Positions 44,824 to 53,994 of a DNA stretch of 53,994 nucleotides are shown one piece after another. The notes beneath the pieces are model-generated. The model did not search any database, was not told the origin of the DNA, and saw only the letters and a program-made list of their open reading frames with translations. The translations under genes and the position numbers were made by a program. The DNA is from Dichomitus squalens LYAD-421 SS1. Lineage: Eukaryota; Basidiomycota; Agaricomycetes; Polyporales; Polyporaceae. The stretch is from NCBI RefSeq assembly GCF_000275845.1, contig NW_006766960.1:34449-88442 (forward strand). The letters run 5' to 3'. Position 1 is the first letter of the stretch. Every line of letters begins with the position of its first letter.

Positions 44824-47800
44824 CTAGAGTGGGGCAAAGCCTTCGGCAGCATACACGGTGTCTACAAAGCAGTCATCAAGCTCCTCCGACACACCAATCT
44901 CGTGGCCGTCCCCTTCAATAGTGTCTGCCACCTCATCATCTATATCATCTATATCCTCCCGCTCGCTCTCATGCTCTGCATCTATCTCATTCTGAGTCTC
45001 GTCTCCGGCTTCACCCTCTCCCTCCGAGTCGTTGGACACCACATCCTCATCTGCGTCCACTTCTGGTCGCTCTCCTCTTTCCGATCCTGACGCGCTTGCA
45101 TATGAGACCACGTCCGAGTCTGAGTCCGAGTCCGAGTCCGAGTCCGAGTCCGAGTCCGAGTCCGAGTCCCAGTCTGAGTCCGAGTCGCAGTAATACTGGC
45201 CGAGGGACTGAGCGATGTTCGCGACTCTGGCACCGGGTTGACTCTTGCGAGCGCGGCCACGTCGAGAGAGCCGGACGGCGTGTCTTCTGGAATCTTCGAC
45301 ACTCACACCCACACCCCGATGCCCAATGCCACCGCCCAGGTGCCGCATGTATATGTCGCGGTTGGCCCACCTGCGAGCCGATCTTATTAGTTGAACACCA
45401 TGCCAAATGATTACATACGTACATGCACACATAGAAGTAGCGCCAGTCGTCATCATCGTCGCCATCATCCTTGATGCGACGAGCCAATTTTGAGGGTCCA
45501 AGGAGATCTGTTGTACCGCCATGCTCAAATGCAGGGATTAGATAGGTGAGCTGTATGATATCATCTGGATCTACGAAGCCGAACGGGATATTGTCCGGGT
45601 CATTTGCGTCCATGAATTGTAGACGCGGCAGACGCCGGTGCTGGAAACCGGACGAGTACGCCAGGTCACGCTCAAACCAGCGCACCCAAACAAAGTTGAC
45701 GCGCTGCCACTTGTGAGTTGCGCGTGTAGATCCAGGTCCGGTATAGCGTACGTGTGCGTGAAAGATGCTGAGGACACGGGCGTACCAGAAGGGGGCATCG
45801 TGGTCATCATCCGTGTGCGATGCGAGGAGGGTGATATCCGCGTGCGTTCGCGGATTGATGGTATCTTGCTCGCGCCGCATGTCGTATGTTGTATAGTTGA
45901 TGCGAATGGTGCTGTGACGGTAAAGGCGATCATTGAGAATTTGAATGCCGCTTGTGTGTTGCTCGGAGAAGCCATCCTCTGGCTCAGCGTCGGACCCAAC
46001 AAAACGCCTGACCAAATGGTCGCGAAGAAGATCCATGAAGTCCTGCGGGTAGACGTGTGAGTTACAGTCAATGTGCACAGTGTACGTACCTTGGTAGCAG
46101 CGTCGGCTTCATGGTCCTCTAACCAGGACCATATATGAAAGCCATCCCGTTGAGACTTCTCAATGTCGTAATGCTCCAAGGGGGGCGATGGCTCTGGCAC
46201 ACCGCCGAGAGGTGTCCCAGAGCTGGATAGCTGTGACCGTGAGTGTGCCTCAGCAGATGCGATCCTGGAGCGTTTTTTGTCCTGTTTGAGCGCTGAGAGA
46301 GGCCAGAATGAGTCTTTCGCCCGGATGGAGGCTAAGAGCGACCGCTTTCGCTCTTTCCGGGCGATTTGCATCTCGTATGCGACCCGGTTGGTTCGAGCAT
46401 AGAACCGCTTGACATGTCGGTGTTCAAGTTCGCCCTGCAAAGCGAGTGTCAGCTGTTGTTTATGCCATAGATTCAGGAGTTCGAGATGACGGAGCTTCGA
46501 TCTCTGAGGAGGAACGGCGGAGAGGGTGTTGTGATTGAGATAGAGGTTGGTGAGACTGTACTCACTACTTGAGTATTATAGTTATCCGCAGGTCCGGAAC
46601 GCTCAATGTAATCGGGATAGTCACCAAGACTATGGAACTTGTACGTGTGGTGGACATTGAATGCGATCGGCTTGCGGGCGCTGGAAGGTTGGGTATGGGC
46701 GTTCATGGTTTTTGCCCGTCGAACTCGTGCTGTGGCCTCTGATGGGAGCTCCTTTGTCTGGTAGCGGGGACACGTCTGCTGTGCGAACGTCCGGATGGCT
46801 TTGTACATCTGCTTTGTGGCGACGCGGAATATGTCCAGGGTCACCTCCGTGTGAAGCCGGAGCTTGGCTAACGCATGCCAATTGGCGAGCTCGAAAAGTA
46901 GGTCGGCCACTGTCTGGTCATCTGGCAGGTCAAGAAGACCTTCGTAAGCAGGCATAATAGTCTTTCCCATGTGTATTAGATTTGCGAATTTATGTGAATA
47001 TCGGGGGAGAACCTACTATCAAGAAGGCCTCATAGTCGCGCGCTGCAAGGCGCTTGCGCGACGAGACATCGTGCCAAAAACGGCGTATGCGGTCGCACCC
47101 AAAGGTTGGCATGCGTCGCATTCTGGATTGATGTCAGTATCGACATCTGCCAGTACGTCATCATGACAGACTCACCGGCTGTTAAACTCTTCTACAGCCT
47201 CACCGCCCTTTTCGGCAAGCATCCGCATGAGGTGAGTAAAAACCCCCTTCCAAACTCCAAGCTCGAACTCATGCATCAGGTCGGGAGCGAGCATATCATA
47301 AAAGTTCACGCCGTGCGCAGATAAGCGTACGGAAAACGCGCTCTAAACACAGTGGTTCAGAGCTATGCAATCACAACGGATGATGAGGACATACTTGGAT
47401 GGGAGTCAACGACTCGGGATCAAGCCATGACTTGACACGTTGCCCTGCAATAGAAAAACCTTTGAATATATTCTTGCGTGCCCGTTTGATGTTCGCTTGC
47501 AGGGCCATCGTATCTTGGCGTATATGTGTACGGCGGCGGTCGTCAGTCTTGGTACCCGCGTCGGCGACCTGGTCCTTGGTGGTGAGGCACCGAGGGCACA
47601 GACACCGTGCAAGGGGTCGAAGCGCCGCAATAAGCACCCTGAGAGCAGGTCAGTAACAAGTACATGAGAGCCAACGCAAGATGCTCGCATGGAAGACTGT
47701 TGCGGGGAGCACTTACTTCTCGGGATAGTCAGCGGAATACGTGAAAATCCGTGGGAAAACCCGCCGCATGATGCCATCGCCACATGTGAGCACAATGCCA

Positions 47801-49574
47801 TGTTCATAAGCATGCATGAAGTCAGCGTCCAGGAGGAGGAGCCAGATTTGTTGAAAGAGCTCGCGTTTGCAGAACTTGAGCTCATCAGCACTAGGCGCCT
47901 TCCCGTACATACCCATATAGAAATCTTTGATGGCGTCGGGAAGCTGATATGTTGGTCAGTATCCATGCCATGCAATGTACGGCAGCAGAAGCCCACTTGA
48001 TGGGCTCTGATCTGTATAACAACCTGACTACATACCCCGGGGATGTACGCGAGATGGTGCGCCATGAACTCGGTTGGCCGACCGCGGAAGTACTTCGAGA
48101 GATTCCCGAAGTAGAGGTAAATCGGCCACAGAGCCGCGGAACCGAAGTTAGAGAGCTGCGTGGCGTCCGACCAGAGGAGCATCGGCAGGGTGACATACTC
48201 CATGTCAGGAGCGTCACCAGACACACGCGGCCTCTGTCGGATCTCCGCCTCCGCTTCCAGCATTGCGTTGGAATTGTAGCAATCTGTGTATATGCGAATT
48301 GGTGAAGGGGCATCGGGTAGTTGAGAGTCGGGCGTGGAGCCAGACGTTGACGAGGTGGGTTCCGTTTCGGGTGAGCGTTGTGCGGACGGTGGTATCCAAT
48401 ACCTCCGGTGTGCGAGCCAATGGTATATATGTTTGAGGTGCGAGTCAGGATCTTGTACGGCGAGTTTGATGATTGGGAGAAGACGGCGGTGGACAACACC
48501 AGGAACTGTGAACTTCGGGGCTTCAGCCTCCGACGGGTACTTGGCATGGGTACGCGGGAGGGGGATATGTACTGAGGACCGCTGCCAGCCGTCCTCAGCG
48601 GAAAATACTCCGGAAGGGCTAGCCCACACGTCCAGCGCATGTTCAGCCTTTTTCGCGGAGAAGCCCGCAAGGTCCGCGGTGGTGAATCCAGGTGATTGAA
48701 CGACCGAGATAATGTCGTCGAGAGCGTCGAGGGAGTTGGTGTCCGATCGGCCATAGAAATGGTCCACGAGTCGGAACTGGGTTGCGTTCGCAAAGGGACC
48801 GTAGTCGGCATCAGTTGGCGCGGGTTTCTCCTGAGAACCATCGCATGCGAAGCTCGATGAGGGTGAGAGGGTCCCTGAAGGACGGGTGCGATCTATCCAT
48901 GCGATGCTCGTGTACTTTGGGGTGTCCTGCGCGGCAGGCTTCTCGAGTCCGGGGGCGTCGCAGACACTTTCGAGCGTGATGTGTGCCTCTGGATCGCGAT
49001 GGGGACGGCGCGCGTATTCGCGGTACACGCCGAACCCGTCAGGCTCCGTCTTCCAGGCGGCTTCAGCAGGAGCGAGGGGGGGAGAGGGATCACGCGATGG
49101 CGGGACGTCGACATGATGAGGGGGCGCGGACCTAACCACATTGGCCGTGTACTGGGATGGGAGCCCGCTGCGCGAAGATGGCACAAAGTCATCCCAGATC
49201 TTCGGGACACGGACTCGCCGGCCTGATCTAGTAGATGGTGCGGGCGGGCTGGGTTCAGGGAGAGCAGGAGAGGGCGGCATATACGGTGACTATTCAACCA
49301 TGCGTGCGTCAGTAGGCCCTTTCAAATAAAATAACACCAACAGACTTGCCTGGTAGTGAGGTTCCAGCCGTGCTCTCTTGTGAAGCATGGTGGGCGGTTT
49401 ATCAGACTTGCGCTTGCCTAGCACGGCCGCCGTAATGGAGGCGAGCGCATGAGGGCACGCATTACGATGCCGCCCCATGCTGATCTTGCTGTCCGTGCTG
49501 AATGTGCATCCGGTCGCCAAGCAGTGGTACAAGTTGTGTGACGTCTTGACCGTCGAGGATTTGCGGCGCGGCAT
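44824..49574 (-). CDS. Plavaka-family transposase
   Basis: Ten exons (first 49350-49574, last 44824-45370), 1,376 aa, with no stop or frameshift. The N-terminus has a C2H2-like finger (CLATGC...GRHRNACPH). The middle has VVHRRLLPIIKLAVQD-type sequence, LPMLLWSDATQLSNFG, LARCLCPRCLTTKDQV and NFYDMLAPDLMHEFELGVWK, all characteristic of Plavaka elements, then RRMPTFGCDRIRRF and LLFELANWHALAKLRLHT. The C-terminal part has IYMRHLGGGIGHRG and an acidic Ser-Asp repeat tail. Plavaka proteins are RNase H-fold transposases that cut and paste the element; likely nuclear. The exon 1 intron uses a GC donor (GCAAGT). The open frame suggests recent activity. Confidence 0.85.
45112..45187. repeat. Hexanucleotide microsatellite (GAGTCC)n, coding
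   Basis: About a dozen GAGTCC-type units inside the last transposase exon; on the coding strand they give an SDSDSD tract. Such runs change length easily and add negative charge to the C-terminal tail. Confidence 0.85.
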
Positions 49575-50289
49575 GACTACAGAAAACGACGTTGGACTTC
49601 GTGTCGTTTAGCGCAGAGACAAGCACGCGGAGTACAGTGACGACGTCGGTGACAAGGGCGGCGGTGCAGTGCTTGTTCTTGTCGGATACCAGCGCGGTCA
49701 CTCGAGTGGGCCAAGGGGCAGAGGGAGGCGAGCCTTGCTGACCCCGACGTGGTGAGCGCCCATGTTGGCAACCTGTCCAACCGGTGGAACGCACTCCAGG
49801 CTTCCGGCATGTCTGATGAATGACAGGGAGGATCGTTGTTGAGGCCTCGAGGGCTGATTCGTGAGGGCGGATTGCCTAAAGGCCTCGAGCAAGAAGGCCT
49901 CCATGCGCGCGAAACGCGTGAGTGGCGCGCGAAACGCGTGTGTGGCGCGTACCTGGAGTTGCCCAACAGTCACATGACCGCGGCGCACCGCCAGACTAGA
50001 CCTCCGTCTTCCTATCCCTTCGTGATACTCCACCCTCTCCCATGATGATCCTCAGTCAATACACCTTACTCTACCTTCTTGATCCTCAGTTGCTCTGCTT
50101 TAATGGCAGTGACTTCCACAAGTAAGTATCAGCCGTTTGTTGTGAGGTCACGGTGCCGCGTCCACTGACTGCATCGTTGGACTTAAAAACCCCCCCCTCT
50201 CTCACAACATCCCCATCCCCTAGTACTCGACTATCGAGCACCGTTCAAAAGTCGTCCTAGCTTTATCCCTCCGCTGCACTTTTTTTAAC
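49575..50289. promoter_or_regulatory. Divergent intergenic region of the transposon
   Basis: This 715-bp interval separates the transposase and accessory start codons, so it must hold both promoters. A 20-bp GC-rich tandem repeat lies at 49905-49944. Polypyrimidine stretches and CTCTCTCACAACATCCCC-like sequence near 50190 precede the accessory ATG. Confidence 0.5.
49905..49944. repeat. Tandem repeat of a 20-bp GC-rich unit
   Basis: GCGCGCGAAACGCGTG is repeated at 49905 and 49925, followed by AGTG or TGTG; a third unit starts at 49945 and breaks off. The unit contains ACGCGT, a core bound by MBF-type cell-cycle regulators in fungi (inference). Confidence 0.7.
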
Positions 50290-52205
50290 ATGCCAGGGAC
50301 ACCCCATTGGTACCGTACCTTCAAGGCTGACGCCAAGAAGGCCGCCGCTGCTCGTGCCCATGTCGGGTCCTCCAGCGGAGACTCTCAGTCTCCGCCTTCG
50401 ACACCCGTCAGCTCTCAGGAACACCCCGGAGGCATCAGGACCGACAAGAGGTCTCGCAAAGGCATGTTAACTCTGGCGGTTTTGTTAACCCGCTCGCGAG
50501 ACGACGTTGACCTATTATTACACAGGGCGCACGGCGGAGGAGATGGCCAGGGCGTCCAAGCGGCTCCGTCTTGAGCCGACCCTTAATTCCGCCTCAGAGG
50601 ACGACGCCGACGAGACTCACACCGAGGAGGTCATCAACACCTCTCCCGTCCAGCCCAAGAACTCGGGTTGGGTCATAGAAGCCTGGAACTGCAATGCAAG
50701 CGCCGAGTAAGTGCTTACCTCTGTGATACCCCGTCTGTTGGAGACGAGCACGCCAGCATTAGAATCACTCCATCTTTACTGACACGTGTTTCTTACCTTT
50801 TGAATTCAGTGTCAATGCTCGCGACGCACTCGGCATAGAGCTGATGTATATCGCAGCGCGCCAGATTGCCCGTTGCAGTACGGAGTACCCCGACCAGGTG
50901 CGCGCCCTCACCTATGCCGTCCTGTTCCGGGATGTTGAGCCTGAGGACCGCCCTCACGAGTACGTGACATTGTTAAATATTTGTTCGGATCATATGCTCA
51001 CATCAGCACAAGCTCTGCTGACTCCTATACTGACGACGTCGAGGCGCACACTGTGTCTCTCCTGTGGATTTCATACTTCCCCGGCCTCAAGGAGCACCTC
51101 GACTATTTGGCGGTAACGCCCGCATTGATTCTCCACCTCGGCCAATATGTATGTATCGCACATACCTCTTCAAACCCTGCATGTTACAAGCTGACTCACG
51201 GTCACAACAGGTCAGTGCCATCGCGGGGAAAGTCCGCAGCGATGACCTGGGCCGGTTGAACAGTCACATCATCTCTTATTCGCAGCTCGAGGACCCGAAC
51301 AACATCCTCAAGCGACACTCCAACCGTGGCTTCGAAGATTCTCGGACAGGACGCCTTCTGTGTCCTGTCCGCCATCTCGAGCGGTTCGAAGCTGATCCGG
51401 CCCGGTAAGATATATCGCCCCCTAGTCACGATTTACACTCTCACTGACATTAATCTGAAGTGCCTGTACGCTATTCAGGAACCATTTGGTCAAGATAACT
51501 TCGTACGACTTCCCTTCGTTCATGACTGATGTGTCCAAGATGGATACGGAGGATCTCGAGGCCGGTTTTCTGCGCGGCCCACTTCTTGTCACTGTAAGTG
51601 TGTTTCTGCGGTACCAAACATGATAAATAACCTCTCATTTAGTACTACAAGGCCATCTTTTGTGGCCGTTCCACAGTCTTTGGTCTGGCGTCCTCCCGAG
51701 GCCAGCAGTCTGTTGCTGCCAAGTATAAGATGTCCAAGGTCAACATGCATAGTATTATATATGTTGCGCTTCTAGTACATTGCATATCCTAATCCCTCTC
51801 AGCCACATATTATTTACGATTCAGGCTCGGAGCGCCCTGAGCTCAGACAGTGTATGGAGTGACGTCGACGGCAAGCGCTGGGAAGCGCCGGTGTTCCTCC
51901 AGGCCATCATGAACCTGGCGCACAAGTCTCCCTCGTGGCACCAAGAGATCCTCGCGTGGTGGAACAAGTAAGTGACGTCGTATTGATTGTACCATTTGCC
52001 TAGCTCCCCTTATGTCTTTCTAATCACATCACACAGACAAATCTATGATACAGAAGGTGACGATGACTCCGAGGCCGAACGGGATTTGCAACAGTCCGAC
52101 TACTTCAAGATGTTGGCCCGCCGTGCCAACAAGATCCCGACCACTTCAGATTCATCTCTTCCGGCTTCGGAGGGCGGCGCACCTGAGGCACCCGAGGACA
52201 ATTGA
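50290..52205 (+). CDS. Transposon accessory protein (DUF6698-like)
   Basis: Nine exons, summing to 1,326 nt with phase kept, 441 aa. A basic, Ser/Pro-rich N-terminus (about 1-110) precedes ALGIELMYIAARQIARCSTE and a conserved-looking core: AGKVRSDDLGRLNSHIISY, RGFEDSRTGRLLCPVRHLER, FLRGPLLVTYYKAIFCGRST, ARSALSSDSVWSDVDGKRW and a Trp-rich helix ending LAWWNK. This matches my memory of fungal DUF6698 proteins of unknown function; the label is moderately secure. The tail is acidic. The gene lies inside the Plavaka element, divergent from its transposase, so I infer it travels with it. Intron 1 appears to use a GC donor (GCATGT at 50462). It could also be a captured host gene. Confidence 0.7.
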
Positions 52206-53098
52206 AAGGTACATATCACTGTTGACGTTGAGCTTCTCCGCCCGGGATTTTTACTGTCATTCATTGACTTGATGCTTCAGTCACGCAAAATAGGGCGCAA
52301 CATCCTCCGCAAAAATCCCTTCTCGTGCTTTCCAGTCACCTTCTTGTTGGTCTTGCTTGCACCGTTGTCACCACGTTCACGCTGGTTATGTACTATATTG
52401 TGTCGCGCCTGCTTCTATGTATATCAAATCATAATAATGCTGTGTCCACCCTGCGTCTGATTATGTCCAAATTCAGTTGTGTGTCAGGAAACATTCCATC
52501 GCCTTATGTCTGACACCCGGTGTGGTCGTCTATGATCATATGTGGCTTACACATATGCCATATGCACCCCGCCACTCTATCATGGGTGGCATTCTGCTTG
52601 CCTATGTCCTGTCTGCCATGGTAGAACGGATCCTCATGCTTGACCATAAATGCCCATTAGTGCAGCCAAACATGTACATAGCTGCCCGTACTATGCCTAT
52701 CATACGGTAATTAATGTTCGGACTCCCCGCCACAAACGGCAATCGGTGTCCAGCCGGCCAGCGACATCTGGCCATGTCCGGCCATTCCTCGCGGTTCTCT
52801 GCCAGTTTCCGCCATCCCTTTGCCATATCTTGCGGATCTGGCCTGTAGGGCGAAACCTGCGCATACCTGTCCATATCTTACAACATTTTGCTGATGTATA
52901 GTAGTATCATGTTGGCACTACATGGCACTATAGAAAAAGCGATAGTGAAGAGTAGTTATAACTAGTACCAAGTATACTAATTTGTGCTTAGTTGCACTAC
53001 TGAAGAAGTGCGTCTGAATAGTAGCTCTAATGTAGATGTCATCTCTGCTAACACTTGCTAATATAGATGAGATTATCTGAATAGTGATAATTAGTGTC
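52206..53098. other. Right arm of the Plavaka element, no gene
   Basis: Non-coding. It includes GGCCA-rich short repeats (52755-52850) and, from about 52890, AT-rich sequence with TAGTGC/GCACTA variants like those of the left arm. Confidence 0.55.
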
Positions 53099-53125
53099 AA
53101 TTCGCAAAGGCTGTTTTTCCAGATG
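53099..53125 (-). repeat. Right terminal inverted repeat of the Plavaka element
   Basis: Read on the minus strand it begins CATCTGGAAAAAC and ends CCTTTGCGAATT. It provides a misleading in-frame extension and stop (TAFAN then TGA) to the interrupted gypsy pol frame. Confidence 0.8.
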
Positions 53126-53994
53126 GTGGGGCGGTGGGGTTACGTTCGTGAAACTCGTCGATCAACTCTTGACAGTGAGTGAGGTCCTTCGCCGGTTCCC
53201 AACTGTTCTGGCCTTCGTCGTATCCTTTCCACTTGACCAAATACTGGAACTGGTTGTGGTAGGTGCGGCTGTCTTCAATCTTTTCGACTTCGTACTCGAG
53301 TTCAACTTCGACTTCGACTGGTTCCGGTGGGGGTGGGAGTATGCCGTTGACGTCGTTCCCGGTCCAGGGTGTGAGACGGTCAACGTGAATGACTGCATGT
53401 CGGTTCTGCATCGAGGGGGGTAGTTGAAGTCGGTACGTGAGTTTGCCGGTGCGTTCCAGTACCTCGTATGGTCCAAGTCGTCGTGGTCCCAGTTTGCAGC
53501 TGGCCTGATGGATGGTGACGTCCCGTGAGTCCATCCAGACGCGGTCTCCGGGCTTGAACTCGTGGGGCTTTGGCTTGTCACGTTCGAACGACTCCTTCAT
53601 GGCTGCTTTCTCCATACGCAGAGCCGCCTCCGTGTCCTTCCGCACATCACGCCACAGTTCCAGACGCTTGTCCAGCGCTGGGAACTTGGTGGGAGCGCCG
53701 ATGGGTACCGTGAAGTTGGGCTGGTAGCCGTAGATGATCTCGAAGGGGGACACTTGAAGGCCCGAGTGGACATGGTTATTGAGCACGAACTCAGCCGTCG
53801 GCAGGTGGTCTACCCAGTCATCCTGTCGCAGGTTGGAGAAGAGACGTAGGTGCTTCTCTACTTCCTGGTTCGCCCGTTCGGTCTGACCGTTGGACTGGGG
53901 GTGATATGCCGTGGTGAGTGCGTGCTGAATGCCAAACTTCTCGTACAGGGCTTTCATGAAACGCGCTGCGAATTGGGGTCCTCAATCGGATACG
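53126..53994 (-). pseudogene. Ty3/gypsy pol: integrase and chromodomain, partial, interrupted
   Basis: Continues beyond the window's right edge. It contains the integrase core end (VSD then GPQFAARFMKALYEKFG, YHPQSNGQTERANQEVEKHL with the catalytic Glu), the GPY/F region (KLGPRRLGPYEVLERTGKL), and a chromodomain (YLVKWKGYDEGQNSWEPAKD), the mark of chromoviruses, the Ty3 clade that targets chromatin. A TGA at 53982-53984 interrupts SD-x-GPQF right after the catalytic Asp, so the pol was already broken by a nonsense mutation. The frame runs to NPTAP and is cut there by the 9.4-kb transposon; the tail resumes at 43767. Confidence 0.85.

Larger units (their letters stand above)
43768..53125. mobile_element. 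Plavaka-family DNA transposon, 9,358 bp
   Basis: Bounded by 27-bp terminal inverted repeats beginning CATCTG and inserted in the pol gene of a gypsy element. It holds the Plavaka transposase (-, 44824-49574) and a divergent accessory gene (+, 50290-52205). The arms (43.8-44.8 kb and 52.2-53.1 kb) are AT-rich and full of variants of TAGTGCAAAATAG and GTGCTACAGTAG, plus a shared TACATCAGCAAAA in inverted orientation (near 44596 and 52890). These subterminal repeats are typical of transposase-binding regions. The target-site duplication is AC (2 bp), or an imperfect 3 bp. Confidence 0.8.

Noticed and set aside
45047..46078. Extended minus-strand frame past the transposase exon at 45423
   Set aside because: The exon ends at a GT donor before 45423; reading on gives a different frame of the microsatellite with an artificial low-complexity tail.
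49290..49346. Extension of transposase exon 1 to the stop at 49290
   Set aside because: A GC-AG intron restores the long second exon in frame; the extension shows no conserved sequence.
53097..53125. C-terminal TAFAN and stop of the gypsy pol as its natural end
   Set aside because: These bases belong to the transposon's terminal inverted repeat; the natural pol tail and polypurine tract are found at 43617-43767.
1..53994. CRISPR arrays, bacterial operons or ribosome-binding sites
   Set aside because: None seen; gene structure is eukaryotic throughout.

Overview
This window reads as genomic DNA of a wood-decay-type basidiomycete (Agaricomycetes, probably Polyporales; inferred). The evidence is many short spliceosomal introns (about 45-70 bp), intron-rich genes, a CYP63-like P450, a Plavaka-family transposase, Ty3/gypsy chromodomain polymerase, and no bacterial-style operons. 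Coordinates given for multi-exon genes are CDS spans; exons were read by hand from splice signals and reading-frame continuity.

Layout. 1-3.6 kb: two broken copies of a small protein-kinase-like gene. 4.7-8.7 kb: an intact GH15 (trehalase/glucoamylase-like) gene with about 33 exons, some only 8-9 nt. 9.1-9.9 kb: a tRNA-Gly(GCC) and a 686-bp Tc1/mariner-type MITE. 10.7-17.2 kb: an acetoin/butanediol-type SDR, a CYP63-like P450 and a HET-like protein, all on +. 19.0-19.6 kb: a dual-specificity phosphatase, then about 5 kb without a gene I can support. 24.6-39.9 kb, nearly all on the minus strand: kinase-like copy 3, GH35 beta-galactosidase A, kinase-like copy 4, a monocarboxylate-type MFS transporter, a decayed second MFS copy (+) and GH35 beta-galactosidase B. 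The [kinase-like + GH35] pair occurs twice and looks like a local duplication with a sugar-use flavour. 40.2 kb: truncated AIM9-like kinase.

41.2-54.0 kb is a nest of transposable elements: a LINE-type ORF1 remnant, an LTR containing an assembly gap, and a minus-strand Ty3/gypsy pol split in two by a 9,358-bp DNA transposon (43768-53125). That transposon has 27-bp terminal inverted repeats and carries an apparently intact 1,376-aa Plavaka transposase plus a divergently transcribed 441-aa accessory protein. Rejoining the flanks restores the gypsy reading frame, which fixes the insertion point almost to the base.
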